This document shows positions 28,015 to 36,169 of a stretch of 64,000 bases of DNA, one piece after another. Under the pieces are notes generated by a model. It was given only the letters and a program-made list of their open reading frames with translations, had not been told where the DNA came from and made no database searches. A program made the translations under genes and the position numbers. Positions within the stretch are counted from its first letter, which is position 1. Each line of letters opens with the position of its first letter. Source of the stretch: Beijerinckiaceae bacterium (lineage in GTDB: Bacteria; Pseudomonadota; Alphaproteobacteria; Rhizobiales; Beijerinckiaceae); NCBI GenBank assembly GCA_004564215.1, contig CP024846.1, forward strand, positions 248,001-312,000, in the 5' to 3' direction.

Positions 28015-29574
28015 ATGGCCGCTGAGACGGTCCGGGAAGCCGGTTCCGAGACGACGATCTGGATGAGGGATCTCGAAGAAGAAGCAGAGATCGTCGCGCT
28101 TGCTGCCGACGTTGCAGCGTTAGTCGGTCCGGGCGATCTCGTGACCTTGTCTGGCGACCTCGGCGCCGGAAAAACGGCTTTCGCGCGCGCCCTGATTCGA
28201 CTTCTGACCGATGAACCCGACCTTGAAGTGCCAAGCCCCGCCTTTACCCTGATGCAGGTCTACGAGGGCGAGAATTTCCCGATCGTTCATGCCGATTTTT
28301 ATCGCATCGAGAAGCCGCAGGAGCTTGTGGAATTGGGATTCGAGGAGAGCTGCGAAGACGCTCTCGTTTTAGTCGAATGGCCCGAACGCGCCGGCGACTT
28401 GTTGGGTGCCGACAGGCTCGACATCGGTTTGAAGCTCGATAAGGACCGCCGCCAAAGCTATCGCGCCGTGACTCTGACCGGAATGGGCTCCTTTGCTCCG
28501 CGTCTCGCGCGCGCAAAAGCGATTCACGACGTTCTGGAGCGCAGCGGCTGGAGCGGCGCCGAACGCGAGCCGATGCGGACCGATGCTTCGACCCGCAGCT
28601 ATGAGCGCCTGGTCAAATCGGATGGGCAGGGCGCAATTTTGATGATCTCGCCGGCCCGTGCGGATGGTCCGCCCTTACGCTATGGCAAGCCCTATAGCGC
28701 CATTGCGAAGCTCGCCGAGGACATCCGGCCCTTTATCGCCATCGACCAAGGCTTACGCGACTTAGGCCACTCGGCGCCCGAAATCTTTGCGTTTGATGTC
28801 GCGGCCGGTCTCGCCATCATCGAAGACCTCGGCAATCAGCCCCTGGTCGACGAAGACAGCATCATCGAGGAACGCTACGCCGTCGCGGTGACCGCGCTCG
28901 CCCATTTGCATGCTGCGAATCTTCCCGACACCTTGCCCGTCGATGGCGGCGAGATCTATCGGGTTCCGATCTACGATGTCGATGCATTGTCCATCGAAGT
29001 CGAACTGCTGCTTGACTGGTACATCCCCTACGTCGCCTGCCAGCAACTGGCCTCCGGCGCAAAAGCCACCTTCATCAATCTTTGGCGTCAGGCCGTGCAA
29101 GACGTCCTTGCGGCGCGGCCGACCTGGACGCTGCGGGACTATCACTCGCCCAATCTGCTTTGGCTCGCCGAACGCGAAGGCATTGCCAGGGTCGGCGTCC
29201 TCGATTTTCAGGACTGCGTCCTAGGCCATGCAGCCTATGATGTCGTGTCGCTTTTGCAGGACGCCCGCGTCGACGTTTCCGAGGAAGCCGAACTGCGGTT
29301 GCTCGTGCATTACGCCCGGCTCAGGCGGGAGACTGATCCGAGCTTCGATATGGCCTCCTTTGCCCGCGCCTATGCGATCTTGGGTGCCCAGCGTGCGACG
29401 AAGATCCTGGGCATTTTCGTCCGGCTGGACGAGCGCGACCACAAACCGCACTATCTCGCGCATCTTCCGCGGCTCGAGAAATATCTCGCGAAGGATCTCA
29501 ACCATCCGGCTTTGGCCGAGCTCAAACTCTGGTTTGAGACGCATCTGCCACAAATATTTAGTCGGGCGTTCTAA
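28015..29574 (+). CDS. Fusion of TsaE ATPase and AmgK-like anomeric sugar kinase
   Basis: 519 residues with two domains. Residues 1 to about 155 are TsaE, the ATPase partner in synthesis of the threonylcarbamoyladenosine tRNA modification: Walker A is SGDLGAGKTAFARAL (46-60), then the FTLMQVYEG, HADFYRIEKPQELVELGFEE and LVEWPERAGDLL segments. Residues from about 185 form an aminoglycoside-phosphotransferase fold of the AmgK type, with catalytic LRDYHSPNLLW near 375 and LDFQDCVLG near 398. AmgK phosphorylates N-acetylmuramic acid at C1 in peptidoglycan recycling. The next gene encodes the matching MurU-like uridylyltransferase, which supports this reading. The fusion occurs in other alphaproteobacteria as far as I recall; its coupling logic is not known. 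Confidence 0.9.
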   Translation: MAAETVREAGSETTIWMRDLEEEAEIVALAADVAALVGPGDLVTLSGDLGAGKTAFARALIRLLTDEPDLEVPSPAFTLMQVYEGENFPIVHADFYRIEKPQELVELGFEESCEDALVLVEWPERAGDLLGADRLDIGLKLDKDRRQSYRAVTLTGMGSFAPRLARAKAIHDVLERSGWSGAEREPMRTDASTRSYERLVKSDGQGAILMISPARADGPPLRYGKPYSAIAKLAEDIRPFIAIDQGLRDLGHSAPEIFAFDVAAGLAIIEDLGNQPLVDEDSIIEERYAVAVTALAHLHAANLPDTLPVDGGEIYRVPIYDVDALSIEVELLLDWYIPYVACQQLASGAKATFINLWRQAVQDVLAARPTWTLRDYHSPNLLWLAEREGIARVGVLDFQDCVLGHAAYDVVSLLQDARVDVSEEAELRLLVHYARLRRETDPSFDMASFARAYAILGAQRATKILGIFVRLDERDHKPHYLAHLPRLEKYLAKDLNHPALAELKLWFETHLPQIFSRAF

Positions 29575-29692
29575 AAAACGCGCGAAAATTCGTCCAAGCT
29601 GCATGGTCCGTCTTTTCGATCGCGTGGTAGGGTAGGCGACAGTTGGCGTACCGATTAAAAATGGAGCCGCTTCAACTTTTCCTTTGATTGCG

Positions 29693-29796
29693 ATGATTTT
29701 GGATTGACTCGATCCAAAATCATCGTGATCGATTCCAAAAGTCTAGAGCGGGATGCAGGCGGAAAATCGGTTTTGACTCTTCCTCATCCCGCTCTA
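29693..29796 (-). repeat. Dispersed two-hairpin intergenic repeat, copy A
   Basis: One of three closely related copies in the window (others at 53077-53192 and 63669-63779). Copy A is inverted relative to the other two. It contains the ATGATTTTGGAT / ATCCAAAATCAT palindrome (29693-29723) and the GCGGGATG / CATCCCGC hairpin (29749-29792). It lies between the tsaE-amgK fusion and murU, so it may be transcribed within that operon. Confidence 0.85.
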
Positions 29797-29845
29797 GCGC
29801 CCTTTCGATCTCAGCCTTTGATCGACAATCGCTTTAGGCTTCGAC

Positions 29846-30571
29846 ATGCACCCATATTTGCCTGCCAAGGCCATGGTCTTCGCTGCGGGACTCGGCACAA
29901 GGATGCGGCCCTTGAGCGACGTGACGCCGAAGCCATTGATCAAAGTGGCGGGCAAGCCGCTGATCGACCACATGCTAGACCGTTTTGCCGTCGCCGGGGT
30001 TGAGACCGCCATTGTCAATGTGCATCATCTGGCTCGCCAGATCATCGCGCATCTGGCCGACCGCAAGGTCCCCGAGATTGTCGTCTCGGACGAAAGCGAA
30101 ATGCTTCTCGATCAAGGCGGAGGGATTGCCAAAGCTCTGCCTCTGCTCGGCCGGGAGGCGTTTTTCATCGCCAACACCGATGCGTTCTGGATTGAGGGCC
30201 CGGCGGACAATTTGCGGCGTCTCGCGGCGGCCTGGAATCCGGACCAGATGGACATATTGCTGCTCGTCGCCGCGGTGACCGCCAGTGTCGGCGCGGAAAC
30301 CTCCGGAGATTTCAAGATGGCGCCGGACGGCCGCCTCGTCCGACGCGGGGAGCATGAGATCGCGCCTTTCGTCTATACCGGCGTCGGAATCATCAAACCC
30401 GCCCTTTTCGAAACCGAAAAGCGAGCGATCTTTCCGTTGGCGCCATACTTTTTCGAGGCGGCCAAGAAAGGCCGGCTGTTCGGGCAAAGGCTCGATGGCC
30501 TGTGGCTGCATGTCGGTACGCCGCAGGCGATCGAGGAAGCAGAACGAAAGATTGCGCACGGCTTGGTTTGA
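29846..30571 (+). CDS. murU: MurU-like N-acetylmuramate-1-phosphate uridylyltransferase
   Basis: 241 residues, a nucleotidyltransferase of the sugar-phosphate type. The nucleotide-binding signature AMVFAAGLGTRMRPLSDVTP lies near the N terminus, followed by the PKPLIKVAGKPLI loop, FFIANTDAFW (metal-binding Asp) and WLHVGTPQAIEEAE. Together with the AmgK-like domain encoded upstream it would convert recycled N-acetylmuramic acid to UDP-MurNAc, bypassing MurA and MurB. The assignment rests on the adjacency as well as the sequence; a mannose-1-phosphate guanylyltransferase-like activity is the alternative. Confidence 0.85.
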   Translation: MHPYLPAKAMVFAAGLGTRMRPLSDVTPKPLIKVAGKPLIDHMLDRFAVAGVETAIVNVHHLARQIIAHLADRKVPEIVVSDESEMLLDQGGGIAKALPLLGREAFFIANTDAFWIEGPADNLRRLAAAWNPDQMDILLLVAAVTASVGAETSGDFKMAPDGRLVRRGEHEIAPFVYTGVGIIKPALFETEKRAIFPLAPYFFEAAKKGRLFGQRLDGLWLHVGTPQAIEEAERKIAHGLV

Positions 30572-30820
30572 GGGCAGGCGACCGGCGTCAAGGTTTCCGC
30601 CATTCGACCGCAACGGCTTTATCTTATTTTCGACAATTTTCAGCGAGAATTGTTAAGTTGCGTTAATCATTACTGTCGAAACCCAGAAAATATTGTATTT
30701 TCAGGGTTTCCGGTTTTTCTCGCCTATGTGTTGCAAAACATTGACTGCAAGAAAGGCTTGCCTGAGCTAAGATTGGGTCGACTCCCTGGACCATCCCGGT
30801 CTTTTCATAAAGCGAGGGCA

Positions 30821-32110
30821 ATGTCCGTCGCCGTGCGATCAAGTGATACCCCGGCCGCGGATGCGGCAAAACTCCTGATCCGGCTCGGTTTGGCGATCCT
30901 CTTTGTCGGCCTGCCTTGCACCGGAGTTTTTTGGCGTGGCGCGATTTATGTGCTCCTTCCGGTCGGCGGGGTCTTGATCCTGGGCGGGGCGGCTCTCGCC
31001 TCGCCGGAACACAAGTTCCGTCGGCTGCGCGATGCGCTTGTCTCGCCGACCGGAGCCACCGCCTTGTTTCTGGCATTCTGGGCGGCGCTCTCCCTGATCT
31101 GGACCCCTTTCCCCGCGGAAGCCGGCGATCGCTATCTCAAATCGGCGGCCACCACTTGTCTTGCGATCCTCGTCGCCGTCTTTCTTCCCGAGCGAACCAA
31201 GACTGTGGATCTTTACCTTCTGCCCGTGGGCCTGGCGCTGGCGAGCGTCGCGACGCTGGTCCTGGCGCTTTTTGGTCCGCCCTGGTTTTTGAGCAGCTTC
31301 GCCTTCGACGAAACGCTGTTCGAGCGTTCGATGGTGACGTTGATCGTCTTGATCTGGCCCGCGCTCGGAATCCTCTCGTTGCGCGAGCATTGGATCGCGG
31401 CCGCAATTCTAGCTGTTTTAATCGCAGCCGTGTCGCTCGCAGGATTTGCGCAGATCGCGCTTTTGGCAATGGGGGCGGGCGCTTTTGTTTTCGCTATGGC
31501 CATGTCGGGACCGGCCAAGACAGCACGTATTCTTGGCTTTGGACTTGCGCCGCTGATCATCCTGGCGCCGGCGATTCCCTTGCTCTATCGCCTGATTTTA
31601 CAAGTGTCGGGGATGGAAGTTGGTCCTGGGTCGCTACCCTTGCTGATCTGGAGCGAACTGATCACTTCGCAATGGCCCCGGCTGATCACCGGACATGGCC
31701 TCGACTTTGCCTATCGCAGCATGAGCTTTGGCTATTTGCCCGAGCAGGCTCCAAAAAGCCTTCTCTTCGTGATTTGGTACGACTTCGGCCTCGTCGGCGC
31801 CGTTGGCTTTGCGACTCTGACCGCACTGGCCTTTTCGGCGGCCGGACGGGTCGCAGCTCAAGCGGCCCCCGCCGTGCTTGCCGGCCTCGTCACGGTTTTG
31901 ACAATCGCCTTTCTGGGAATTGCCACCGCCCAAATCTGGTGGGTGACCCTTCTCGATTGTGCTGTGATTGCATTCGCCCTGTTGGTCAAGGGCGTCTACA
32001 ATGTGCAGCGGCCAGATGTGCAGGCGATTCGGGCGATGGAGCCGGAAGCTCGGCAAGAATTGTCACACAACGGCGCCGGCCTTTCCGATCAGTTTCCTGC
32101 TTCATCTTAA
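30821..32110 (+). CDS. O-antigen ligase/polymerase-like integral membrane protein
   Basis: About 429 residues with ten or more predicted membrane helices. The segment TALFLAFWAALSLIWTPFPAEAGDRYLK and the later LLIWSELITSQWPRLITGHGLDFAYRS resemble the Wzy/WaaL family, where a large periplasmic loop precedes a G-x-G motif. The family is diverse, so function as a ligase or polymerase of a surface glycan is tentative. The ATG at 30821 has GAGGG upstream and removes an implausible 57-residue extension. No other glycan synthesis gene is adjacent, though the MBOAT/SGNH pair lies 21 kb away. Confidence 0.65.
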   Translation: MSVAVRSSDTPAADAAKLLIRLGLAILFVGLPCTGVFWRGAIYVLLPVGGVLILGGAALASPEHKFRRLRDALVSPTGATALFLAFWAALSLIWTPFPAEAGDRYLKSAATTCLAILVAVFLPERTKTVDLYLLPVGLALASVATLVLALFGPPWFLSSFAFDETLFERSMVTLIVLIWPALGILSLREHWIAAAILAVLIAAVSLAGFAQIALLAMGAGAFVFAMAMSGPAKTARILGFGLAPLIILAPAIPLLYRLILQVSGMEVGPGSLPLLIWSELITSQWPRLITGHGLDFAYRSMSFGYLPEQAPKSLLFVIWYDFGLVGAVGFATLTALAFSAAGRVAAQAAPAVLAGLVTVLTIAFLGIATAQIWWVTLLDCAVIAFALLVKGVYNVQRPDVQAIRAMEPEARQELSHNGAGLSDQFPASS

Positions 32111-32264
32111 CAGTCGCGAATTTGTGATCAGGCGCGCCGAATCGGCAAGCTTACGCTCTTGCGAGGCGGCCGAGCGTGTTCCGCGCGCCATAGACGCCAA
32201 TGAATTTCAGATCAACCAGAAGTAGCTCTTGCGGCGATGCCCCAAGCGGACTTAACATCACTGC

Positions 32265-32771
32265 ATGATTGAGGCAGTCATCACCATCAGAAACGCGCGC
32301 GAAGGCGATGCCGAAGGGATCGCCGAGGTGCACGACGCCGCTTGGCGCGATGCCTATCGCGGCATTATTCCCGGCCGTGAGCTTGAACGGATGATCGCCC
32401 GGCGCGGACCGCATTGGTGGCACTTGGCCATCAAGCGGGGATCGCGCCTTCTGGTACTGGATTTCGACGAAACCATCGGCGGCTATGCGAGCTATGGGCG
32501 CAATCGCGTTCCTTCCCTGCAGTACGGCGGGGAAATTTTCGAACTCTATATCGCGCCGGAATTTCAGGGACTGGGATTCGGAACAAGGCTTTTCGACTTG
32601 GCCCGAAAGGACCTCGCCGAACATGGCTATGATTCATTTCTGGTTTGGGCCTTGGCCGACAATGATCGGGCGGTGCAGTTCTACACCCGGCTTGGGGGAA
32701 AGAACGTGCGGCAGGCCAATGAGCGATTCGGCTCGGAGACGCGCGCGCGCATCGCATTTGCGTTCGACTAG
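32265..32771 (+). CDS. GNAT family N-acetyltransferase
   Basis: 168 residues covering one GNAT domain. Motif A is seen in IFELYIAPEFQGLGFGTRLFDLA (the acetyl-CoA binding loop Q-G-L-G-F-G), with VWALADNDRAVQFYTRLGGK as motif B. The N terminus (TIRNAREGDAEGIAEVHDAAWRDAYRGIIP) is typical of the family. The substrate cannot be told from the sequence. It stands alone between the Wzy-like protein gene and ppa. Confidence 0.85.
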   Translation: MIEAVITIRNAREGDAEGIAEVHDAAWRDAYRGIIPGRELERMIARRGPHWWHLAIKRGSRLLVLDFDETIGGYASYGRNRVPSLQYGGEIFELYIAPEFQGLGFGTRLFDLARKDLAEHGYDSFLVWALADNDRAVQFYTRLGGKNVRQANERFGSETRARIAFAFD

Positions 32772-32949
32772 AGCGCTTCCAATGCGTAGACTCTCTTGGT
32801 CGAAACAGTTGCGCAATCCACGAGATTAAAGCGGTCCAAAAAAATCTTCAATCCGCTGAGGATTAGCCTAAATGTCGGTCTATGGCGTTTAAGGCTGCTT
32901 GGCCAAGACACCCGGCATCACAAAACAATCGAAGGCTTTGGAGAGGCAT

Positions 32950-33480
32950 ATGCAGCTCGATGAGATTTCCGTCGGCAATAATCCGCCTTACGAAGTCAAT
33001 GTTCTTATCGAAGTGCCGATCGGCGGCGAGCCGATCAAATATGAACTGGATAAGAAAGCGGGAGTTCTTGTCGTGGATCGGTTCCTCTACACGTCGATGC
33101 GGTATCCGGGGAATTATGGCTTCATCCCTCATACCTTGTCGGAGGATGGAGATCCCTGCGATGTGATCATCGCCAACACCCGTGCGATTGTTCCGGGAGC
33201 CATTATGAGTTGCAAGGTGGTCGGCGTCCTCCTCATGCGGGACGAGGCCGGGCAGGATGAAAAGATCATCGCTGTTCCATCTGCGAAGCTGACGAAACGC
33301 TATCAGAATATCGAGAACTTCACGGATCTTCCGGAAATTACGCTCAGTCAATTCGAGCATTTCTTTGCCCATTACAAGGATCTCGAGCCGGGCAAATGGG
33401 TCAAGATCGAGCGTTGGGGTGACGCCGAGGAGGCGCGTCGGATCATTCTTAAATCCATTGAAAGGGCAGCTGGGAAATAA
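32950..33480 (+). CDS. ppa: Inorganic pyrophosphatase, family I
   Basis: 176 residues, the usual bacterial length. It hydrolyses pyrophosphate in the cytoplasm. The metal-binding EDGDPCDV motif (D-x-D-P-x-D type) is at about 65-72, and the substrate-binding lysine and tyrosine segments [17 protein letters not shown] and [12 protein letters not shown] precede it; [19 protein letters not shown] follows. The ATG at 32950 has a GAGAGG site immediately upstream; the frame extends to 32899 without support. It is convergent with metW, 13 bases away. Confidence 0.96.
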   Translation: MQLDEISVGNNPPYEVNVLIEVPIGGEPIKYELDKKAGVLVVDRFLYTSMRYPGNYGFIPHTLSEDGDPCDVIIANTRAIVPGAIMSCKVVGVLLMRDEAGQDEKIIAVPSAKLTKRYQNIENFTDLPEITLSQFEHFFAHYKDLEPGKWVKIERWGDAEEARRIILKSIERAAGK

Positions 33481-33493
33481 GTCTTAAGCGAAT

Positions 33494-34147
33494 CTATTTT
33501 TTCTTGCGGGCGAGACGGAACACGCCCTGTTCGCCAAAAAAATTCCAGATCCAGGGCTCGCTATATTTAAGCGGCGCTCCGAAACGATCGAGCGCCACAC
33601 CGCGCTCGATCCGCGCGTCGATTTCATTCACAAGCGAGATGAAATCGCGGATCGTGCAGAAATGGATATTCGGCGTCTCGTACCAGGAACAGGAAAGATT
33701 GCGCGTCAGCGGCATCCGTCCGCCAATGGCCACCTGGTAGCGAATGCGCCAATGGCCGAAATTCGGAAACGACACGATCGCATGCCGGCCGATGCGCAAC
33801 ATATGTTCCAACACGGTGCGGGGGTTGCGCGTTGCCTGCAAGGTTTGCGACAGAATCACATAATCGAAGGCATTATCCGGATAGTCGGCAAGGTCGGTGT
33901 CGGCGTCGCCCTGAATGACCGATAGACCTTTGGCGACGCAATCGTTGACGCCGCGTTGAGACAGCTCGATCCCGCGGGCATCAACCCCTTTGTCCTCGCT
34001 GAGCAGCCGCAGCAGCGTGCCGTCGCCGCAGCCGACGTCGAGGACGCGGCTCTTCGCTTCCACCATATCCGCGACGAGCAGAAGATCGACGCGCGCCGAG
34101 GCCATGAGGGCCGCCCCGTTCCCATTAGACCCCTTCTTGGTTGCCAC
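33494..34147 (-). CDS. metW: Methionine biosynthesis protein MetW
   Basis: 217 residues with a class I methyltransferase-like fold. The S-adenosylmethionine loop is RVLDVGCGDGTLLRLL, followed by LSVIQGDADTDLADYPDNAFDYVILSQTLQA and the MetW-specific MLRIGRHAIVSFPNFGHWRIR. It starts three bases after the metX stop, the usual metX-metW pairing. In proteobacteria MetW interacts with MetX and is needed for efficient homoserine acylation. Confidence 0.94.
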   Translation of the reverse strand: MATKKGSNGNGAALMASARVDLLLVADMVEAKSRVLDVGCGDGTLLRLLSEDKGVDARGIELSQRGVNDCVAKGLSVIQGDADTDLADYPDNAFDYVILSQTLQATRNPRTVLEHMLRIGRHAIVSFPNFGHWRIRYQVAIGGRMPLTRNLSCSWYETPNIHFCTIRDFISLVNEIDARIERGVALDRFGAPLKYSEPWIWNFFGEQGVFRLARKKK

Positions 34148-34150
34148 GGC

Positions 34151-35344
34151 TCAGCTCGACCCGGGTTTGGCTGGCGCGATGCCCATGGCCCGTGCTGCGG
34201 CCTCGAGAAATCCGCGCGAGGTCGCAATGAACTCAGGCGTATCCAACAAAAATGCATCATGGCCACGGTCGGTCTCGATGTCGACGAAAGAAACCGAGGC
34301 GCCCCCCGCATTCAAGGCGTGAACGATCGCGCGCGAGGCTTGCGTCGGATAGAGCCAATCGGAATTGAAGGACACCACGCAAAAGCGCGTCTTGGCGCCC
34401 TTGAAGGCGTAGGCGAGAGAGCCGCCATAATCCGCGGCGAGATCGAAGTAATCGCAGGCCCGGGTCACATAGAGGTAGGAATTGGCATCGAAGCGGTCGA
34501 CAAAACTCGTGCCTTGATAGCGAAGATAGTTCTCGATTTGGAAATCCGCATCGAACGAAAAAGTGGGCGCGCTGCGGTCCTGCAATTTGCGGCCAAACTT
34601 GCTCTGCAAGGCATCATCCGACAGATAGGTGATGTGGGCCGCCATTCTGGCGACCGCGAGCCCCTTGGTTGGAATGACACCCTCTTCGAGATAGCGGCCC
34701 TGACGCCAATCCGGATCGGCCATCACGGCTTGCCGCCCGACCTCATGAAAGGCGATGTTTTGGGAGGAGTGGCGGGCCGCGGTCGCGATGGGCATCGCGG
34801 CAAAGACCCGCTCCGGATAGCTCGCGACCCATTGCAAGACCTGCATGCCGCCCATCGAGCCACCGGCAACGCAGAACAGCATGTCGATGCCCAGATGATC
34901 GATGAGCATCGCTTGCGCCCGGACCATGTCCCGGATGGTGACGATCGGAAGATCAAGGCCATAGGGCCGGCCTGTCGCCGGATTGAGCGAAGCCGGGCCG
35001 GTGGTACCCATGCAGCCGCCAACGACATTCGAAGAAATGACGAAATAGCGGTCGGTGTCGATGGGGCGGCCCGGCCCCACCATGGTATGCCACCAGCCGG
35101 ACTTGCCCGTGATCGGATGTTCATTGGCGACATGCTGGTCGCCGGTGAGCGCATGACACACGAGGACCGCATTCGATTTCTTGGCATTGAGCGTGCCATA
35201 GGTTTGGTAGGCGATCGTCAAGGGGCTCAGCGCGATCCCTGCATCCGTCTGCAAGGGACGATCGGCGCCGAAATGCACGACGAGGCTGTGCGGCGCATCG
35301 ACTTCGCGAAGACCCGTCGCTCTACTGGCCGGAACAAAATGCAC
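34151..35344 (-). CDS. metX: Homoserine O-acyltransferase (MetX)
   Basis: 397 residues, alpha/beta hydrolase fold. It activates homoserine for methionine synthesis. The nucleophile serine lies in [14 protein letters not shown], the aspartate in [11 protein letters not shown] and the histidine in DRGHDAFLL. The start is a GTG at 35344 with no ribosome binding site, 41 bases below a promoter-like element that overlaps a strong dyad; the leader is therefore short. Acetyl versus succinyl specificity cannot be decided by eye. metW follows directly. Confidence 0.95.
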   Translation of the reverse strand: MHFVPASRATGLREVDAPHSLVVHFGADRPLQTDAGIALSPLTIAYQTYGTLNAKKSNAVLVCHALTGDQHVANEHPITGKSGWWHTMVGPGRPIDTDRYFVISSNVVGGCMGTTGPASLNPATGRPYGLDLPIVTIRDMVRAQAMLIDHLGIDMLFCVAGGSMGGMQVLQWVASYPERVFAAMPIATAARHSSQNIAFHEVGRQAVMADPDWRQGRYLEEGVIPTKGLAVARMAAHITYLSDDALQSKFGRKLQDRSAPTFSFDADFQIENYLRYQGTSFVDRFDANSYLYVTRACDYFDLAADYGGSLAYAFKGAKTRFCVVSFNSDWLYPTQASRAIVHALNAGGASVSFVDIETDRGHDAFLLDTPEFIATSRGFLEAAARAMGIAPAKPGSS

Positions 35345-35362
35345 GATTGTGCCGATCGTTCG

Positions 35363-35414
35363 ATATGGCGAACATAATGTTCGTTATATGGGAGATTGCC
35401 GGAGGCGGAGTCAA
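35363..35414 (-). promoter_or_regulatory. metX: metX promoter overlapping a long operator-like dyad
   Basis: On the minus strand TTGACT (35409-35414) and CATATA (35385-35390) are 18 bases apart. From 35363 to 35389 the DNA is nearly palindromic: a perfect core CGAACAT-a-ATGTTCG (35369-35383), then two unmatched pairs, then ATAT on both sides. The dyad covers the -10 box and the expected start site, the position of a repressor operator. I do not recognise the regulator. No SAM-II or SAM-V type riboswitch sequence was seen in the leader. Confidence 0.55.
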
Positions 35415-35507
35415 GATCGAGCTGGCGGATTCCGCCGTCTAATCAAGATCAAGGCTAAAGAGCTTTTGAAAATTTGCAATTCCTTTGGCTCGCTGCGCCC
35501 CGCTTTT

Positions 35508-35975
35508 TCAGCGCGCCTTTGTTTTAACGGCGGCGGCCTTCAAGGGGACCTTGAGCTTGGCTCCTTGCCCGTCGAGAATCGCGAACTGATACCGCCCTAA
35601 ATCGTCAAGGCTGACGGCGTATCGCAAAGTTTCAACGATATTGTTGTCTTCGTCCAACGTCACCACGGCCGGGTCGAGCCCAACGATGCTTTCGCTCGGC
35701 AAGAAGACTGAACTGCAAATGATCAGTTCGTCGCCCGGCTGGCAGGTCCGTGCCGCCGCCCCATTGACGATGCAGCAGCGCGAACCCCGTTCGCCTAGGA
35801 TCACATAGGTCGAAATCCGCGCGCCGGAGTGCTTGTTCCAGATCTCGACGAATTCGAGCGGCAGAATGCCGGCAGCTTCGCAATGATCGGGATCAAGCGT
35901 GATCGAGCCGTGGTAGTCGAGGTTTGCATCAGTGACACGGATGCCATGAAGCTTGCCGCCAATGACCTTTCGCAT
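35508..35975 (-). CDS. panD: Aspartate 1-decarboxylase
   Basis: 155 residues. PanD makes beta-alanine for pantothenate and coenzyme A. The self-processing site is Gly23-Ser24 in DYHGSITLD, where cleavage creates the pyruvoyl cofactor; Lys8 near the N terminus and [21 protein letters not shown], the core barrel segment, are conserved. The protein is longer than the usual 115 to 130 residues, with an extra tail of about 35 residues ending in a lysine-rich stretch. It lies alone between mccA and metX. Confidence 0.92.
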   Translation of the reverse strand: MRKVIGGKLHGIRVTDANLDYHGSITLDPDHCEAAGILPLEFVEIWNKHSGARISTYVILGERGSRCCIVNGAAARTCQPGDELIICSSVFLPSESIVGLDPAVVTLDEDNNIVETLRYAVSLDDLGRYQFAILDGQGAKLKVPLKAAAVKTKAR

Positions 35976-36169
35976 GTTCTTTCAAATTCCATCGCAGGAA
36001 CTAACGGGTTTGGCCCAATCTTGAGCCAGGGCGCCTCTGCTTAGAGCATTTTTCGGCAGAGCGCGACCTGGTTTGCGCAGTCGCATATAATTGGACAGAA
36101 TCAAGAGTGGAGCCCCTCGCGTGGCCTCGCGGCCTCGTCGAGCTTTATTTAGGCATTGTTTCGCAGAAT

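Noticed and set aside
30916..32127. 403-codon frame overlapping the Wzy-like gene
   Set aside because: Arginine-rich shadow in another frame; the hydrophobic frame has the better start and ribosome binding site.
33956..35377. 473-codon plus-strand frame opposite metX and metW
   Set aside because: Shadow; both minus-strand genes are recognised enzymes.
35345..35500. SAM riboswitch upstream of metX
   Set aside because: No SAM-II or related consensus was found on the minus strand; a DNA dyad and promoter explain the leader better.
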